Under the pieces are notes generated by a model. The model saw only the letters and a list, made by a program, of their open reading frames with translations, was not told the origin of the DNA and ran no database searches. Shown in pieces: positions 18,225-28,612 of a DNA stretch of 64,000 nt; position 1 is the stretch's first letter; each line of letters begins with the position of its first letter. This DNA is from CAZFJG01 sp964410915 (GTDB lineage Bacteria; Synergistota; Synergistia; Synergistales; JAFGMB01): NCBI GenBank assembly GCA_964410915.1, contig CAYPIU010000002.1, forward strand, positions 1 to 64,000, given 5' to 3'. A program made the position numbers and the translations under genes.

Positions 18225-18961
18225 GGACTTTCCCCCAGATCATAGGCATTGAGAAACTCAGATGAATATTCTCCGTTTTCATCATAAATAAAGAGAGGCT
18301 CTTTCATCTGCAACCCCTTCCCTGCGTTTTTGCACGAGTATACAAGAACTACATTGGATGCCTTATTTTTTGACGGATATACCGGCCTGACTAACTTGGG
18401 TTCAAGACTTTTATCAAGTAACAGGGCCAGAAGCTCTGAAAGTCTGGATGTTCTCATGATCATGTAAAACCTTCCTCTATTTTTTAAAAGATGTTTTGAA
18501 GCATCCAGAACATCCGCAAGGGAACATTCAGTTTCATGGTTTGCTAAGGCTCTACTTCGGGAATCAGACTGTCTCTTAGAGGAGTATTCAAAGTAAGGAG
18601 GATTTGCTACAACAACATCAAAGCTCTGTGCCGGGAAGATAGATCGTATATCTTTAAGATCACCTTTCCTGAATTCAACTAACTTTTCCAGTCCGTTAAG
18701 AGTTGCATTTGTCCTGCTCATATGAACGAGATCTTCCTGTAACTCGAGACCCGTTATTCCAGAAACAAATGGAAACCTGAGTCCAAGTATAAGTGAAACT
18801 GCCCCATGAGCACTACCAAGCTCAAGCGCTTTTTCTCCCTGTTTGATCTTTGCAAAAGCTGAAAGAAGAATTGTGTCTACATTAACCCTCGGCCCTTCTT
18901 CAGGTTGTAGTATTTTAAGCTTGCCATAAAGGACATCATCCGTCTTATCTTCTTTGTTCAT
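18215..18961 (-). CDS. TrmN6/YfiC-like N6-adenine methyltransferase
   Basis: A 248-residue Rossmann-fold methyltransferase. The SAM motif ALELGSAHG (near 45) and the catalytic NPPY motif (VVANPPYFEY, near 118) place it with enzymes that N6-methylate adenine in tRNA or another exocyclic amine. The N-terminus (LQPEEGPRVNVDTILLSAFA) resembles the YfiC/TrmN6 group, whose known substrate is A37 of tRNA-Val. The substrate here is inferred only. The start overlaps the smc stop (ATGA) and the 3' end overlaps rsmI, the usual neighbour of this family. Confidence 0.85.
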   Translation of the reverse strand: MNKEDKTDDVLYGKLKILQPEEGPRVNVDTILLSAFAKIKQGEKALELGSAHGAVSLILGLRFPFVSGITGLELQEDLVHMSRTNATLNGLEKLVEFRKGDLKDIRSIFPAQSFDVVVANPPYFEYSSKRQSDSRSRALANHETECSLADVLDASKHLLKNRGRFYMIMRTSRLSELLALLLDKSLEPKLVRPVYPSKNKASNVVLVYSCKNAGKGLQMKEPLFIYDENGEYSSEFLNAYDLGESPCL

Positions 18962-21900
18962 TTCCAGTCATCAACCCTAACTCCAACAATTTTTGAGAGC
19001 CCTGGTTCTGTCAGGGTAACACCGTACATCAAGCGGGCCCTTTCCATTGTAATACGCCTGTGGGTCATTATAAGTATCTGCAGGGATGAAGAATACTCCG
19101 TTATAAGATCTACAAACCTTCTGAGATTTACCTCATCCAGTGCTGCATCAACCTCGTCAAGGATTGCTACAGGTACCTCAGCAACTTCCATAGATGCAAA
19201 TAGTAATGATATTGCTGTAAGCGTCTGCTCCCCACCTGAAAGCTGGGCGAGACTCTGAAGACGTTTTCCTGGAGGCCTGGAATATATTTCCACTCCAGCA
19301 TCCCAAAGTGATTCTGATTCCTCCGGGCGAAGATGTGCCTCTCCACCTCCAAAAAGTCTGTTGAAAAGAAGATTAAAGTTCTTATCGATATTTCCCAAAG
19401 CTTTATTAAATACCCGGTCAACCTGGCGATCCGCAACATCTATAATATCTTTGAGTTCTTTCAGTCCTGAATTGACATCATCCATCTGTTCATGAAGAAA
19501 AGTGATCCGTTTCTCAAGTGATTCCTCTTCCGATAAAACACCAATATTGTATTCTCCGATCTTTTTCAGTTCTCTGTCCAGTCTTCTTATATTTCTTTTG
19601 ACAGTTTCAAGATCTTGGATAAACTTGTCTTTATCAGAATTATCAAAAGGATATCTTTCCTCCCAGGTATTAATTAGTTCTTCCAGTTCATACTGAAGAG
19701 ATTCTTCTTCTTTCTGGAAAATAACCAGTTTATTTTCCATTGAGTCCAGATCTCTTGCTGTACGCTGGTAATGCCATTCCTTATGTGAATAATGAACCTT
19801 TTCAGTTCTGAGATCTTCGGATGCAGTTTTATGTTCTCTGCGGGTATCGATCAGTTTTTTCCAAAGTTCATAAGATTCAAGACCAAGTGCCTTCAGGCGT
19901 ATCTTGAGGTCTCTGTTGGAAATCAAAAGGCTGCTCTTCTCCGAAAGATTATCGTCAAGAATACTTCTCGAACGATCTAATTCTTTTCCAATTCTTCCCA
20001 GAATACCATTTACAGAGTTAAGTTTCTCCTTCTTAACATTTATTTCATTAGTGATCTCGGAAATATCCTGATCTTCATTCCCACCTTCATCTAATACTTT
20101 AAGACCATCCAGCGAAACCCGAATTTCTCTTATCCGTTCTCTGGTAATATGACGTTTATCCCTTGAAGAGGATATCTCTCCTGCCAGAGAATGTTCCATT
20201 CCATCGAGGTCCTTGATCTGTTTTGAAATAGAATTTCTTTTATTTTTCATCCTGTTAAGATCTGCTTCAATAGAGTCAATTTTTTTTGTAAAGGATATTT
20301 TCATTTCACCAAGCTCTGCTTCCTTTTCGGACAGTGCAGAATATTGTGTCTGAAGATATTCCTTATGAGATCTCATTTCGTCGAGATCTTTCAATTGAGA
20401 ATCCAGCTGATTTCTCTTTTCTACAAGACCCGGCCCCCTGTTTGAACGCCCTCCGGAAACAGTCCCACCGGTCCCGAATATATCCCCTTCGAGAGTAACA
20501 ACCGGAAACCTGGTTTCCTTTGTTACGATCTTCTTAGCCGAATGAAATGTATCAACTATCATTAGATCTCCGACAAGATGACGGACAGCTCTCTTCCATT
20601 TATCATTGACTGAAAGAAGGTCCATTGCCCAGCCTACCATTCCTTCAGTGTGATCCATCCCTACCTTTGGAGACCTGTTTCTGCATCTTTCAACAGGGAG
20701 AAATGTAACTCTTCCAATATTCTTCTCCTTGAGCATGTCGATACAAGTACCGGCTTGCTGCACAGTCTCCACTACAATCCAGAACAAACGTTTACCAAGG
20801 TAGGAATCTATTGCCATAGAAAGTTTTTGCGGAGTTGAAAATATCTCGGCTACGGGAACAGCAGGAGGCAACTTCCCCAACCTGCTTGCAGAAACAATGA
20901 ATCGTACGCTATCAGGATAAGCCTTATCTTCCGTAACATTCTTCAGCTCTTCTATGCTTGACTCGAGCTTATGAGATTCACGTCTGATCTTCTGAATATC
21001 AGAAGCGATCTTCTGATATTCAGCGTAGGTTTTCCTGTGTTTTTCAACTATATCATTGTATCTGGCCTTTTTTATGATAAGCTCATCATTCCGGGAGATA
21101 ATGTCTTCCTCAAGGCTACTCATCTCTTTTACCAGACCGGCCTTCTGTTGTCGAAGATTTCTTATGTAATTCAATCCGGAATATATTGAACTCCTGAGGG
21201 TATCTGACCTTGTTATCTCAGACGCAAGTTCTTTCTCCAGTTGATTACGCCTGTAGACATTCTCTTCGAATCTTTTCTTCGCAACTTCGATCTTTTTTTC
21301 TCTCTTTTCAAGTTCTTCACTCAAGGATCGCAAATTACATGATAATTCATATCGATCCTCAATTACCTGTTGTTTTTCTTCTTGAAGACTTTTTATCTCC
21401 TGATCGACTTTGAGATTGATTTTATCAATAGAAAATATCCTGTCTTTGTTATTTTTCACAGCTGTAGAAGATAAAAAACTCTGGCGATGGATCTCATTTC
21501 TGCGTAATTCGAGATTCTTTTCATCTTTTTCAGCAGTAGATACAACAGATTGAAGGACCGAGATCCTTTCTCTGCAATTCTTTAAAGATCTGTCCCATGC
21601 CTTGGCCCAGAAACTTTTCCGTCTATATCCTGTTTCAAGATCTGACAATGATCCTTTCACGTTCTGTAATTTATTTTGAAGTTGTATTCTCTGAATGTGG
21701 TAAAAGATACCACGGAGTTCATTCACTTCGATCTCAAGGATCTTTGCCTTTTCAGCTTTCTCTACTTCAGGTGCGATCTCATTTCTTCTTTTTTCAAGTT
21801 CACTCAACAGTGTTTCAAGCCTGAGTAGTTCCTCCCTGGCTGAGCTTAGCTTGACATTTGCCTCATCTCTATTTTTCCTGTACTTATCTATCCCGAAAAG

Positions 21901-22368
21901 ACATTCAAGTTGCAGACGTCTCTGGTAGGGCCTTTGTCTTATTGTATCTGCAACTTCACCTTGACTTATAAATGCAAACTGGTCACTTTCGAATTTCCAG
22001 TCTCTTTTTACACATTCCAGGTCTGAAAGGCGAAGCCTCTCTCCATCGACATGGATCGATGTTCCGTTTTCAGATGAATAACTTCTGGAAAGATTGCAAA
22101 CTTTTTTATCATCCATAAGCTTAATTGAACATGATACATCCCTGGAAGGAGAATAATTCAGACTTCCCTTAAAGATCAGGTCACTTTGCCTGGATATCCT
22201 CAGTCTGGCAGGACTGTTATCCCCAAGAACCCATCTTATGGCATCAAGAATATTGCTCTTACCACTGCCATTTGGGCCTACAATTGCCGTAAAACCTGGA
22301 GAAAGACTTAGTTCATGGGTTCCTCCAAAACTTTTGAAACCCTTAAGACGGACTTGACTGATGTACAA
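18958..22368 (-). CDS. smc: Chromosome segregation ATPase SMC
   Basis: A 1136-residue condensin subunit that organises and separates chromosomes with ScpA and ScpB (not in this window). Walker A GPNGSGKS is at residues 31-38. Two long coiled coils flank a hinge at about 480-640 that contains the GGTVSGG element. The C-terminal head has the signature LSGGEQTLTA and Walker B AILDEVDAALDEVN. The start is TTG at 22368 behind GAGGCAAGTGTAG. It overlaps the end of rng by 26 nt and the next gene by 4 nt. Confidence 0.98.
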   Translation of the reverse strand: MYISQVRLKGFKSFGGTHELSLSPGFTAIVGPNGSGKSNILDAIRWVLGDNSPARLRISRQSDLIFKGSLNYSPSRDVSCSIKLMDDKKVCNLSRSYSSENGTSIHVDGERLRLSDLECVKRDWKFESDQFAFISQGEVADTIRQRPYQRRLQLECLFGIDKYRKNRDEANVKLSSAREELLRLETLLSELEKRRNEIAPEVEKAEKAKILEIEVNELRGIFYHIQRIQLQNKLQNVKGSLSDLETGYRRKSFWAKAWDRSLKNCRERISVLQSVVSTAEKDEKNLELRRNEIHRQSFLSSTAVKNNKDRIFSIDKINLKVDQEIKSLQEEKQQVIEDRYELSCNLRSLSEELEKREKKIEVAKKRFEENVYRRNQLEKELASEITRSDTLRSSIYSGLNYIRNLRQQKAGLVKEMSSLEEDIISRNDELIIKKARYNDIVEKHRKTYAEYQKIASDIQKIRRESHKLESSIEELKNVTEDKAYPDSVRFIVSASRLGKLPPAVPVAEIFSTPQKLSMAIDSYLGKRLFWIVVETVQQAGTCIDMLKEKNIGRVTFLPVERCRNRSPKVGMDHTEGMVGWAMDLLSVNDKWKRAVRHLVGDLMIVDTFHSAKKIVTKETRFPVVTLEGDIFGTGGTVSGGRSNRGPGLVEKRNQLDSQLKDLDEMRSHKEYLQTQYSALSEKEAELGEMKISFTKKIDSIEADLNRMKNKRNSISKQIKDLDGMEHSLAGEISSSRDKRHITRERIREIRVSLDGLKVLDEGGNEDQDISEITNEINVKKEKLNSVNGILGRIGKELDRSRSILDDNLSEKSSLLISNRDLKIRLKALGLESYELWKKLIDTRREHKTASEDLRTEKVHYSHKEWHYQRTARDLDSMENKLVIFQKEEESLQYELEELINTWEERYPFDNSDKDKFIQDLETVKRNIRRLDRELKKIGEYNIGVLSEEESLEKRITFLHEQMDDVNSGLKELKDIIDVADRQVDRVFNKALGNIDKNFNLLFNRLFGGGEAHLRPEESESLWDAGVEIYSRPPGKRLQSLAQLSGGEQTLTAISLLFASMEVAEVPVAILDEVDAALDEVNLRRFVDLITEYSSSLQILIMTHRRITMERARLMYGVTLTEPGLSKIVGVRVDDWK

Positions 22369-23839
22369 CTACACTTGCCTCTCGTTCTTTAAGTATCTCA
22401 ATTTTATGCTCTATCTGTTCCAAAGGACCCTGGTATTCTATTCTATATTTATCCCATGAGAATTCGGGGATCTCTCTTATAAAAATACGTCTTCCAAGTT
22501 CTTCTTCCCACGAAAGAAGATAGGTTTCCGATATATATGCAGCAATAGCTGGATGTGCTTCCAGTAATAAAGCTTCAGATCGATTTGATTTACTTACTTT
22601 CCTTAAAAATCTCTTTATGGATACTGCAACTGTATCTTCCTTTAATACCCAGCCATATCCTCCGCAGAATGGACAACCTCTTGTCAGTATGGATCGGATA
22701 TCCTGTCTCGCTCTTTTACGGGTGAGCTCGACCAGACCAAGTTGTGTAATACCGAATATCTTGGCTTTGTACCGATCTTTCTGAAATAGATTTTCCATCC
22801 TGGCCACAAGTTCTTTACGATCCTCTTCATGTTCCATATCAATGAAATCTATAACAACAATCCCTCCGATAGCTCTGACCCTGAGTTGCCTGGCGATTTC
22901 TTCACTAGCTTCGAGATTTGTCTTGACAACCGTATTCCTCAGATTAGTATCCCCGATATATTTCCCTGTATTAACATCTATGACCGTTAATGCCTCAGTC
23001 TGATCTATGATAAGGTAAGCCCCTGAACTCAACCAGACTTTCCTTTCCAGAAGAGTCTCAAGTTCTTTCTCAATACTGTAAAATTCGAAGATAGGGACAT
23101 TGCCCTCATAAAGGCTTACTTCAGGCCTTGACTCCCTGAATATCCCGCTTATGTGATGATTTATACGTTCGAATTCATCCCTGTTATCGACAATAATCTC
23201 GGAAACATCCTCATCAAGTTCATCCCGGAGTATCCGGCCGACCAGACCAAGATCTCTATATATAAGGCATGGCGAAGTCTGAACTTTAGAGTTATGCTCA
23301 ATTTCAGCAGCACTTTGGAGAAGATATTCAAGATCATTAACAAGTGAATCTTCACTTGCACCCTCAGCAGCTGTTCTTATAATAAGTCCAGAACCCTCCG
23401 GACGGATCTTCCTTGCAATGGACCTCAGTCTTTCCCTTTCTTCTTCATCTGCGATCCTTCTGGAAACACCTATCTCATGGCCATTGGGGACAAGCACCAT
23501 GTATCTTCCAGGTAAAGATAACCTCCCGGTAACCCTTGCACCTTTGTTCTTCCTTGCCGTCTTAACAACCTGAACAATAAGTTCAGTATTAGGTTTAACC
23601 TGCGTATCCCTGATATCATTAAGATAAAGGAAAGCATTTCTTCCATCACCAAGATTAACGAAAGCCGCATGAATACCTGGGACTACACTATCCACTCGAG
23701 CTTTGTAAATATCTCCGGTCTTCTGTCTTTCCCACATTCTTTCATAAAAAATATCTTCAAGCTTTCCATTTTCAAGTATAGCAACCCTCATTTCTTCTGT
23801 TTCAAGGGTATTCGCTATGATCTTTCTATCAATTACCAA
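22343..23839 (-). CDS. rng: Ribonuclease G/E family endoribonuclease
   Basis: A 498-residue single-strand endoribonuclease for rRNA maturation and mRNA turnover. It has an N-terminal S1 domain (GDIYKARVDSVVPGIHAAFV). The magnesium-binding catalytic motifs are DVNTG (about residue 290) and GGIVVIDFIDM, and the Zn-link cysteines are in CPFCGG (about 390). It lacks the long C-terminal scaffold of RNase E, so RNase G is the better label. The start is TTG at 23839 behind GGGGAGAG. It sits directly downstream of the TIGR03960/DUF2344 pair, a common arrangement. Confidence 0.96.
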   Translation of the reverse strand: MVIDRKIIANTLETEEMRVAILENGKLEDIFYERMWERQKTGDIYKARVDSVVPGIHAAFVNLGDGRNAFLYLNDIRDTQVKPNTELIVQVVKTARKNKGARVTGRLSLPGRYMVLVPNGHEIGVSRRIADEEERERLRSIARKIRPEGSGLIIRTAAEGASEDSLVNDLEYLLQSAAEIEHNSKVQTSPCLIYRDLGLVGRILRDELDEDVSEIIVDNRDEFERINHHISGIFRESRPEVSLYEGNVPIFEFYSIEKELETLLERKVWLSSGAYLIIDQTEALTVIDVNTGKYIGDTNLRNTVVKTNLEASEEIARQLRVRAIGGIVVIDFIDMEHEEDRKELVARMENLFQKDRYKAKIFGITQLGLVELTRKRARQDIRSILTRGCPFCGGYGWVLKEDTVAVSIKRFLRKVSKSNRSEALLLEAHPAIAAYISETYLLSWEEELGRRIFIREIPEFSWDKYRIEYQGPLEQIEHKIEILKEREASVVVHQSSPS

Positions 23840-23883
23840 AGGCTACACTCTCCCCTTCATTTTCACCAACCTCAGTCCCAATG

Positions 23884-24483
23884 TTAAATGACAGGTTTGA
23901 CTCTGGAATCTTCCCAGAACCCAATAACCCTTCTGACCATTCTGATGTCTTTCCAACCCCCGATTAACCCTTCTGAAACAAGCGCCTTAACAAATAAGCC
24001 AGGGCTATTCTGCTGAGGATCTAAGAGATCTATTCGTATTTCCTTGTCCACAGTATCTGTTTCCACTTTAAGAATACTACCTTCAGGAAGTTTTGAAATC
24101 AAGAGTTCTTTAATTCCATCAGGCTCAAAATCTTTTAGAATAAAAAGAGAAAAAGACGCAGCCTTGCATATTTTCCCGAGAGATTTGCCCTCAAATTCCT
24201 CGCCTTTCATAAACCTTATACCCACAGGAAGGAAATAGTTCCACCTTTCCAAAATGGGGGATTCCCATGAAAGTACATCCACATCCACTGGTTCTTCAAG
24301 ACCTATAACCCCAACAGGCAATGCCGGGCCTATACTGATCTTTGGTCTTGGAGAATACCCTTCCGAATAATTAAATTCCAGGCCAGCTCTTTTACCTGCT
24401 CTGGCAAAAACCTGAGGAAGAGCAACATGAGGTATAAAACATGCTTTACCTCTTTTTGTAAAGAGAAGTCTCAACTTTGGCAA
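23884..24483 (-). CDS. DUF2344/TIGR03936-family protein
   Basis: A 199-residue conserved protein whose family is normally encoded next to, or fused with, the TIGR03960 radical-SAM protein. Recognisable points are the N-terminal LRLLFTKRGKACFIPHVALPQVFARAGKRAG and YSEGYSPRPKISIGPALPVGV. Its biochemical role is not established; RNA modification or maturation is often supposed because of the link to rng. It overlaps the radical-SAM gene by 13 nt and starts with TTG. Confidence 0.88.
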   Translation of the reverse strand: MPKLRLLFTKRGKACFIPHVALPQVFARAGKRAGLEFNYSEGYSPRPKISIGPALPVGVIGLEEPVDVDVLSWESPILERWNYFLPVGIRFMKGEEFEGKSLGKICKAASFSLFILKDFEPDGIKELLISKLPEGSILKVETDTVDKEIRIDLLDPQQNSPGLFVKALVSEGLIGGWKDIRMVRRVIGFWEDSRVKPVI

Positions 24484-26327
24484 AACATATCCCCCTTATC
24501 CGAAGAAAAACAGACTTTTTCCAGCCCACATGAATTACAGGAATTCCATCGGCAGTCAGGCGACAAGCTTGATTCTGAAGCCTTTTTCCTCTCTCTCAGA
24601 AGGAAATCACGTGAAACTCCTGTATCAATATGTTCCCACGGTAACTTCTCGGAAAAAGATCTTTCCCGTTCATTGTAGTAACCGGGATCCACTTGACACT
24701 GGTCGAATGATCTCATCCATATCTGCAGAGAAAAGGTCTCCGTCCAACCATCAAACCTTGCACCATTTTCCCATGCAGTTTCAATAACCTGACATAAGCG
24801 CCTGTCTCCTCTTGCCAGAACTCCTTCAAGGAAAGACTGAGAAGGATCATGATAATGAATAGATATCCTTCGATTTCTAACAAGTGACTTGATATATTTA
24901 CCCTTCCTGGCTAATTCATCCATACTATTCTGAGGTTCCCATTGAAATGGTGTATGTGGTTTAGGAATAAATCCGGCTACTGAGACATTAACATTGACCC
25001 TTTTGGTATATTTTCTTCCTATATTGAAGACTCTTCTTGAAATATCCGCAATGCCATCAAGATCTGCATAAGTCTCTTCAGGGAGACCCATCATAAAATA
25101 AAGTTTTACTTTCTGCCATCCATGCTCAAAAGCTGAGTGAATACTTGAATCAATGTCTTCATCAGTTACTCCCTTATTGATGACATTTCTTAATCTTTGA
25201 GAACCTGCCTCAGGGGCGAACGTGATGCTGCCCCTTTTCAGGTTCTCAAGCCGAGTTGCCAGATCTACAGAAAATGAATCCATCCTCAGACTTGGAAGAC
25301 TCAATCTGGCATTCCACTTCTTTAAAATGGGCTCTGACTGTCTCACTATTTCAAGTATTCCCGAATAATCACAGGAAGCAAGTGAAACCAGTCCTACTTC
25401 ATCCCAGCCAGTATTCTCCAGAAGTTTATTCATAAGGTTTAAGACCGTTTCAGGTTTTCTTTCTCTAACTGGTCTATAGATCATTCCAGCCTGGCAGAAA
25501 CGACATCCTCTTGAACAACCTCTGAATATTTCTATAGGTATCCTGTCGTGAACAATCGGTACATTGGGTACTATCATATTTTCCGGATATGGCGTATCAT
25601 CCAGATCCTTAACAATAACTCTTGAAACGGGAAGAACGGGTTTACCTGAAAAAGTTACGCCATCAGTTGAATATTCAGGCACATAGAAAGAGGGAACATA
25701 TGCACCTGGAATGGAAGAGATTTCTTTAAGACGCTCTTCTCTTGATGCCCCACGCGTTTTTTCTGCCATTTCAATAAAATCAGGAAGAAACCTTTCTCCA
25801 TCTCCCAGGCAGAATACATCAATAAAATCTGCTAAGGGTTCAGGAACAAGTGCACCGGGACCTCCGGCAATTACCAGAGGATCATCATCTTTCCTGTCTG
25901 ACGTCCTTAACGGGATCCCGGAAAGATCGAGCATGGTAAGAATATTTGTATATGTAAGTTCATGCTGCAATGTAAAACCGAGTACATCAAAAGATTTCAG
26001 GGGTACTTTACCCTCTGTTGAAAAAAGAGGCTGTCTTTCAGCTCTCATTTTTTCTTCCATATCTATCCAGGGACAATAGGCACGATCAGGATTAACTCTT
26101 ATATCATTAGCAAGGAATGAGTAAAGTATCTGAAAACCTACATAGCTCATACCTATCTCGTAGACATCCGGGAATGCCAGACAGAATGACAAATGCTGCC
26201 CCGAATAATTTTTTTCGTCTTTTGATTGAGCGATCCATTCAGAACCTGTATATCTAGATGGCTTTTGTACTGAAGCAAGCAGATCCCATTGAGGACTACT
26301 GAATTCCGGAAAATCGGTATATTTCAT
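24471..26327 (-). CDS. TIGR03960-family radical SAM protein
   Basis: A 618-residue protein with an N-terminal region resembling B12-binding-type folds (CLAFPDVYEIGMSYVGFQIL). The radical-SAM core has the cluster motif CSRGCRFC at about residues 268-275. Family members occur with DUF2344 and RNase G; the reaction is unknown. The C-terminal cysteines (CRWNSCNSCGLEKVC) could bind a second metal cluster, which is an inference. A GTG at 26339 overlaps the Shine-Dalgarno GGTGGG, so the ATG at 26327 is preferred. It follows rodA. Confidence 0.9.
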   Translation of the reverse strand: MKYTDFPEFSSPQWDLLASVQKPSRYTGSEWIAQSKDEKNYSGQHLSFCLAFPDVYEIGMSYVGFQILYSFLANDIRVNPDRAYCPWIDMEEKMRAERQPLFSTEGKVPLKSFDVLGFTLQHELTYTNILTMLDLSGIPLRTSDRKDDDPLVIAGGPGALVPEPLADFIDVFCLGDGERFLPDFIEMAEKTRGASREERLKEISSIPGAYVPSFYVPEYSTDGVTFSGKPVLPVSRVIVKDLDDTPYPENMIVPNVPIVHDRIPIEIFRGCSRGCRFCQAGMIYRPVRERKPETVLNLMNKLLENTGWDEVGLVSLASCDYSGILEIVRQSEPILKKWNARLSLPSLRMDSFSVDLATRLENLKRGSITFAPEAGSQRLRNVINKGVTDEDIDSSIHSAFEHGWQKVKLYFMMGLPEETYADLDGIADISRRVFNIGRKYTKRVNVNVSVAGFIPKPHTPFQWEPQNSMDELARKGKYIKSLVRNRRISIHYHDPSQSFLEGVLARGDRRLCQVIETAWENGARFDGWTETFSLQIWMRSFDQCQVDPGYYNERERSFSEKLPWEHIDTGVSRDFLLRERKKASESSLSPDCRWNSCNSCGLEKVCFSSDKGDMFCQS

Positions 26328-26358
26328 AAATTCACCCACCAGAGTAGTTTTCTTTGAA

Positions 26359-27468
26359 CTATTTAAATATCTTTACTGTTGAAAGTTGAATACTTGCGAT
26401 AATACCCAAAGACAGGAATATAGATAAAAGAGAACTGCCTCCATAGCTTATAAACGGGAAAGGTAGTCCTGTAACAGGCATTAATCCAATGCTCATAGCA
26501 ATACATTCAGTTGATTGAAAGAAAAGCCAGGCCGTTATCATAACCACAAAATATTTTACTCTTATATCTCTAACATTCCTGCCTGCATTAAAGATCCTCC
26601 ATAAAACAAGAAGCAGAAGAACGATCAGCAGTAAAGTCCCCATAAAACCAAATTCTTCCGCAAAGACACTGAAGATAAAATCAGTATGTGGTTCTGGTAA
26701 AAAATGAAGTTTGCTCTGCATACCCTGGAGATACCCTTTACCGAAGAACCCTCCTGAACCTACAGCGATCCTGGATTGAATAACATTATATCCGGCGCCT
26801 AAGGGATCTATTGAGGGATTCAGAAAAACTGTGAGCCGAAGCTTCTGATAATCTTTGAGGAAATGCCATCCGACAGGAAGCATTGCTAAACACCCGGCAA
26901 AAAGGCTGGATGAATATCTGTTGATCCCTCCAGCCACTAATATCCCCGTAAACAGCATGAAAGAATATACGGCTGCACTGCCGAGGTCAGGCTGAATAAG
27001 TACCAGTATTATGGCAGGTATTCCTAATGCTGTAACTTTTGCAAGCCTGACAGGGTTATCCGGTGTATATCTAACCATATGTTTTGACATTGCTAAAGCA
27101 AATGCAACTTTGCCAAATTCTGATGGCTGTAGATGGAAAGGACCAAGAGCAAGCCAGCTCTGGGCTCCTTTTGTAACTGCCCCGATAACAAGAACCAGGA
27201 CAAGAAAAAATAAAGAAACTGCGTATATAGCATATGCCCAGTCCATAAACCATTTATAGCCTATCATCAGGACCATTAAGCTGGAGAATATTGACACAAC
27301 AGCCCATATACTCTGCCTTAATGCTAGGGACTTTCCTATTCCAGAAGCTCCACTACCAGCACTATAAATACTGAAAATGCCAACCAGAACCAGGATAATT
27401 ACAGATAGGCAAAAGAATTTGTCAATATTTTTTAAATAATCGATCAGGTTACCCTGCACATCATCCAT
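26359..27468 (-). CDS. rodA: Rod-shape peptidoglycan polymerase RodA (SEDS family)
   Basis: A 369-residue polytopic membrane glycosyltransferase that polymerises lipid II during elongation together with PBP2 (mrdA, 29314-31041). About ten hydrophobic segments are visible. The catalytic aspartate lies in EPHTDFIFSVFAEEFGF near residue 264, and the C-terminal GLPFPFISYGGSSLL signature is complete. It is separated from mrdA by minCDE, so the elongasome genes are interleaved with the Min genes. The ATG start follows a GAGAG Shine-Dalgarno. RodA fits better than FtsW because of the mre/mrd context. Confidence 0.96.
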   Translation of the reverse strand: MDDVQGNLIDYLKNIDKFFCLSVIILVLVGIFSIYSAGSGASGIGKSLALRQSIWAVVSIFSSLMVLMIGYKWFMDWAYAIYAVSLFFLVLVLVIGAVTKGAQSWLALGPFHLQPSEFGKVAFALAMSKHMVRYTPDNPVRLAKVTALGIPAIILVLIQPDLGSAAVYSFMLFTGILVAGGINRYSSSLFAGCLAMLPVGWHFLKDYQKLRLTVFLNPSIDPLGAGYNVIQSRIAVGSGGFFGKGYLQGMQSKLHFLPEPHTDFIFSVFAEEFGFMGTLLLIVLLLLVLWRIFNAGRNVRDIRVKYFVVMITAWLFFQSTECIAMSIGLMPVTGLPFPFISYGGSSLLSIFLSLGIIASIQLSTVKIFK

Positions 27469-27488
27469 GAACAGAATCTCTCATTATT

Positions 27489-27764
27489 CTATTTTTCTTT
27501 TTTGTTTTTCTGGTTCCTTTTTATACTCAGAACCGGGATATTGGCAACTAATGCAACGGATCCGTCGTCCCTGTCCAGGTCCATCTCAATATTATCACTG
27601 TCAATTTCCATATATTTATTTATTACACCTATCAGCTCTATCCTCAATTCTTCAAGCAAAGCAGGGGAAATATCTGCTCTATCATGAACGAGAACAAGCT
27701 GGAGTCGTTTTTTGGCCTTTTCCCGGGATGAATTTCTCGAGAACAATTTTTTGAGAATGCCCAT
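27489..27764 (-). CDS. minE: Cell division topological specificity factor MinE
   Basis: A 91-residue protein that stimulates the MinD ATPase and so positions the division site. The N-terminal membrane-targeting stretch (MGILKKLFSRNSSREKAKKR), the RLQLVLVHDRADISP segment and the C-terminal dimerisation strand are recognisable. It lies directly after minD, completing minC-minD-minE. The presence of MinE, rather than only DivIVA, suggests an oscillating Min system as in diderm bacteria. Confidence 0.96.
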   Translation of the reverse strand: MGILKKLFSRNSSREKAKKRLQLVLVHDRADISPALLEELRIELIGVINKYMEIDSDNIEMDLDRDDGSVALVANIPVLSIKRNQKNKKEK

Positions 27765-27779
27765 AATACACCTTCTTTC

Positions 27780-28586
27780 CTATCTGGAGAACCTGAAGAG
27801 TTTTTTGAAACCAGTAAAAAACCCTGATCCATTCATGTTTTCAAGATCAAGAAAAGGGACATCAACTCCGGTCAATCTGCTGGCGATATTCTCAAAAGCT
27901 TTAGAAGCAGGAGAATCATTTGCAAAAGCAAGGGGTTCTCCGCTATTTGTCGACCTTATTACACTGGGATCCTCCGGGACTACACCTATAAGCTTGACTG
28001 CAAGAACATCAAGGACATCCTCTACTTCAAGCATATCTCCACCTTTTATCATTTTGGGTCTGACCCTGTTGATTATCAATCTGTTGGGACTTTTCTGCAG
28101 CGATTCAAGCATACCAATGATCCTGTCAGCATCTCTGACTGCAGAGATCTCGGGTGTAGTAACTATAAGTCCCTCATCAGCACCTGCTGCTGCATTCTGG
28201 AATCCACCCTCAATACCTGCAGGGCAGTCCATAATTACAAAATCAAATTCCTTTTTCAGATCTTCTGTAAGAGCTACCATCTGTGAAGGATTAACTGCAT
28301 CCTTGGTCCGGGTCTGAGCAGCCGGGAGGAGAAAAAGATTTTCAACTCTCTTATCTCTTACTAGAGCCTGGTTTAATCTGCAACTACCCTCAATGACATC
28401 GACAAAGTTATATACAACCCTGTTTTCAAGGCCCATAACCAGATCCAGATTTCTGAGACCTATGTCAGCATCCACAGCAACCACTTTATATCCTGCCCTG
28501 GCAAGGCTCACTGAAAGATTGGCACTTGTAGTTGTCTTTCCAACGCCCCCTTTTCCAGAGGTAACGACTATCACTCTTGATTCCAA
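27780..28586 (-). CDS. minD: Septum site-determining ATPase MinD
   Basis: A 268-residue membrane-associated ATPase that recruits MinC. It has the deviant Walker A GKGGVGKTT near the N-terminus and the VIMDCPAGIE switch. The C-terminal amphipathic membrane helix is FFTGFKKLFRFSR. The best start is the TTG at 28586, six bases after GGAGGG; a longer reading from a TTG at 28604 would put that Shine-Dalgarno inside the coding region. It is flanked by minC upstream and minE downstream. Confidence 0.97.
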   Translation of the reverse strand: MESRVIVVTSGKGGVGKTTTSANLSVSLARAGYKVVAVDADIGLRNLDLVMGLENRVVYNFVDVIEGSCRLNQALVRDKRVENLFLLPAAQTRTKDAVNPSQMVALTEDLKKEFDFVIMDCPAGIEGGFQNAAAGADEGLIVTTPEISAVRDADRIIGMLESLQKSPNRLIINRVRPKMIKGGDMLEVEDVLDVLAVKLIGVVPEDPSVIRSTNSGEPLAFANDSPASKAFENIASRLTGVDVPFLDLENMNGSGFFTGFKKLFRFSR

Positions 28587-28612
28587 GGAAATCCCTCCAT
28601 TCAATTATTCTT

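Noticed and set aside
27712..28317. Plus-strand open frame of 201 codons opposite minD/minE
   Set aside because: It lies wholly antisense to well-supported min genes, has low-complexity Ser/Leu-rich sequence and no ribosome site; a shadow frame.
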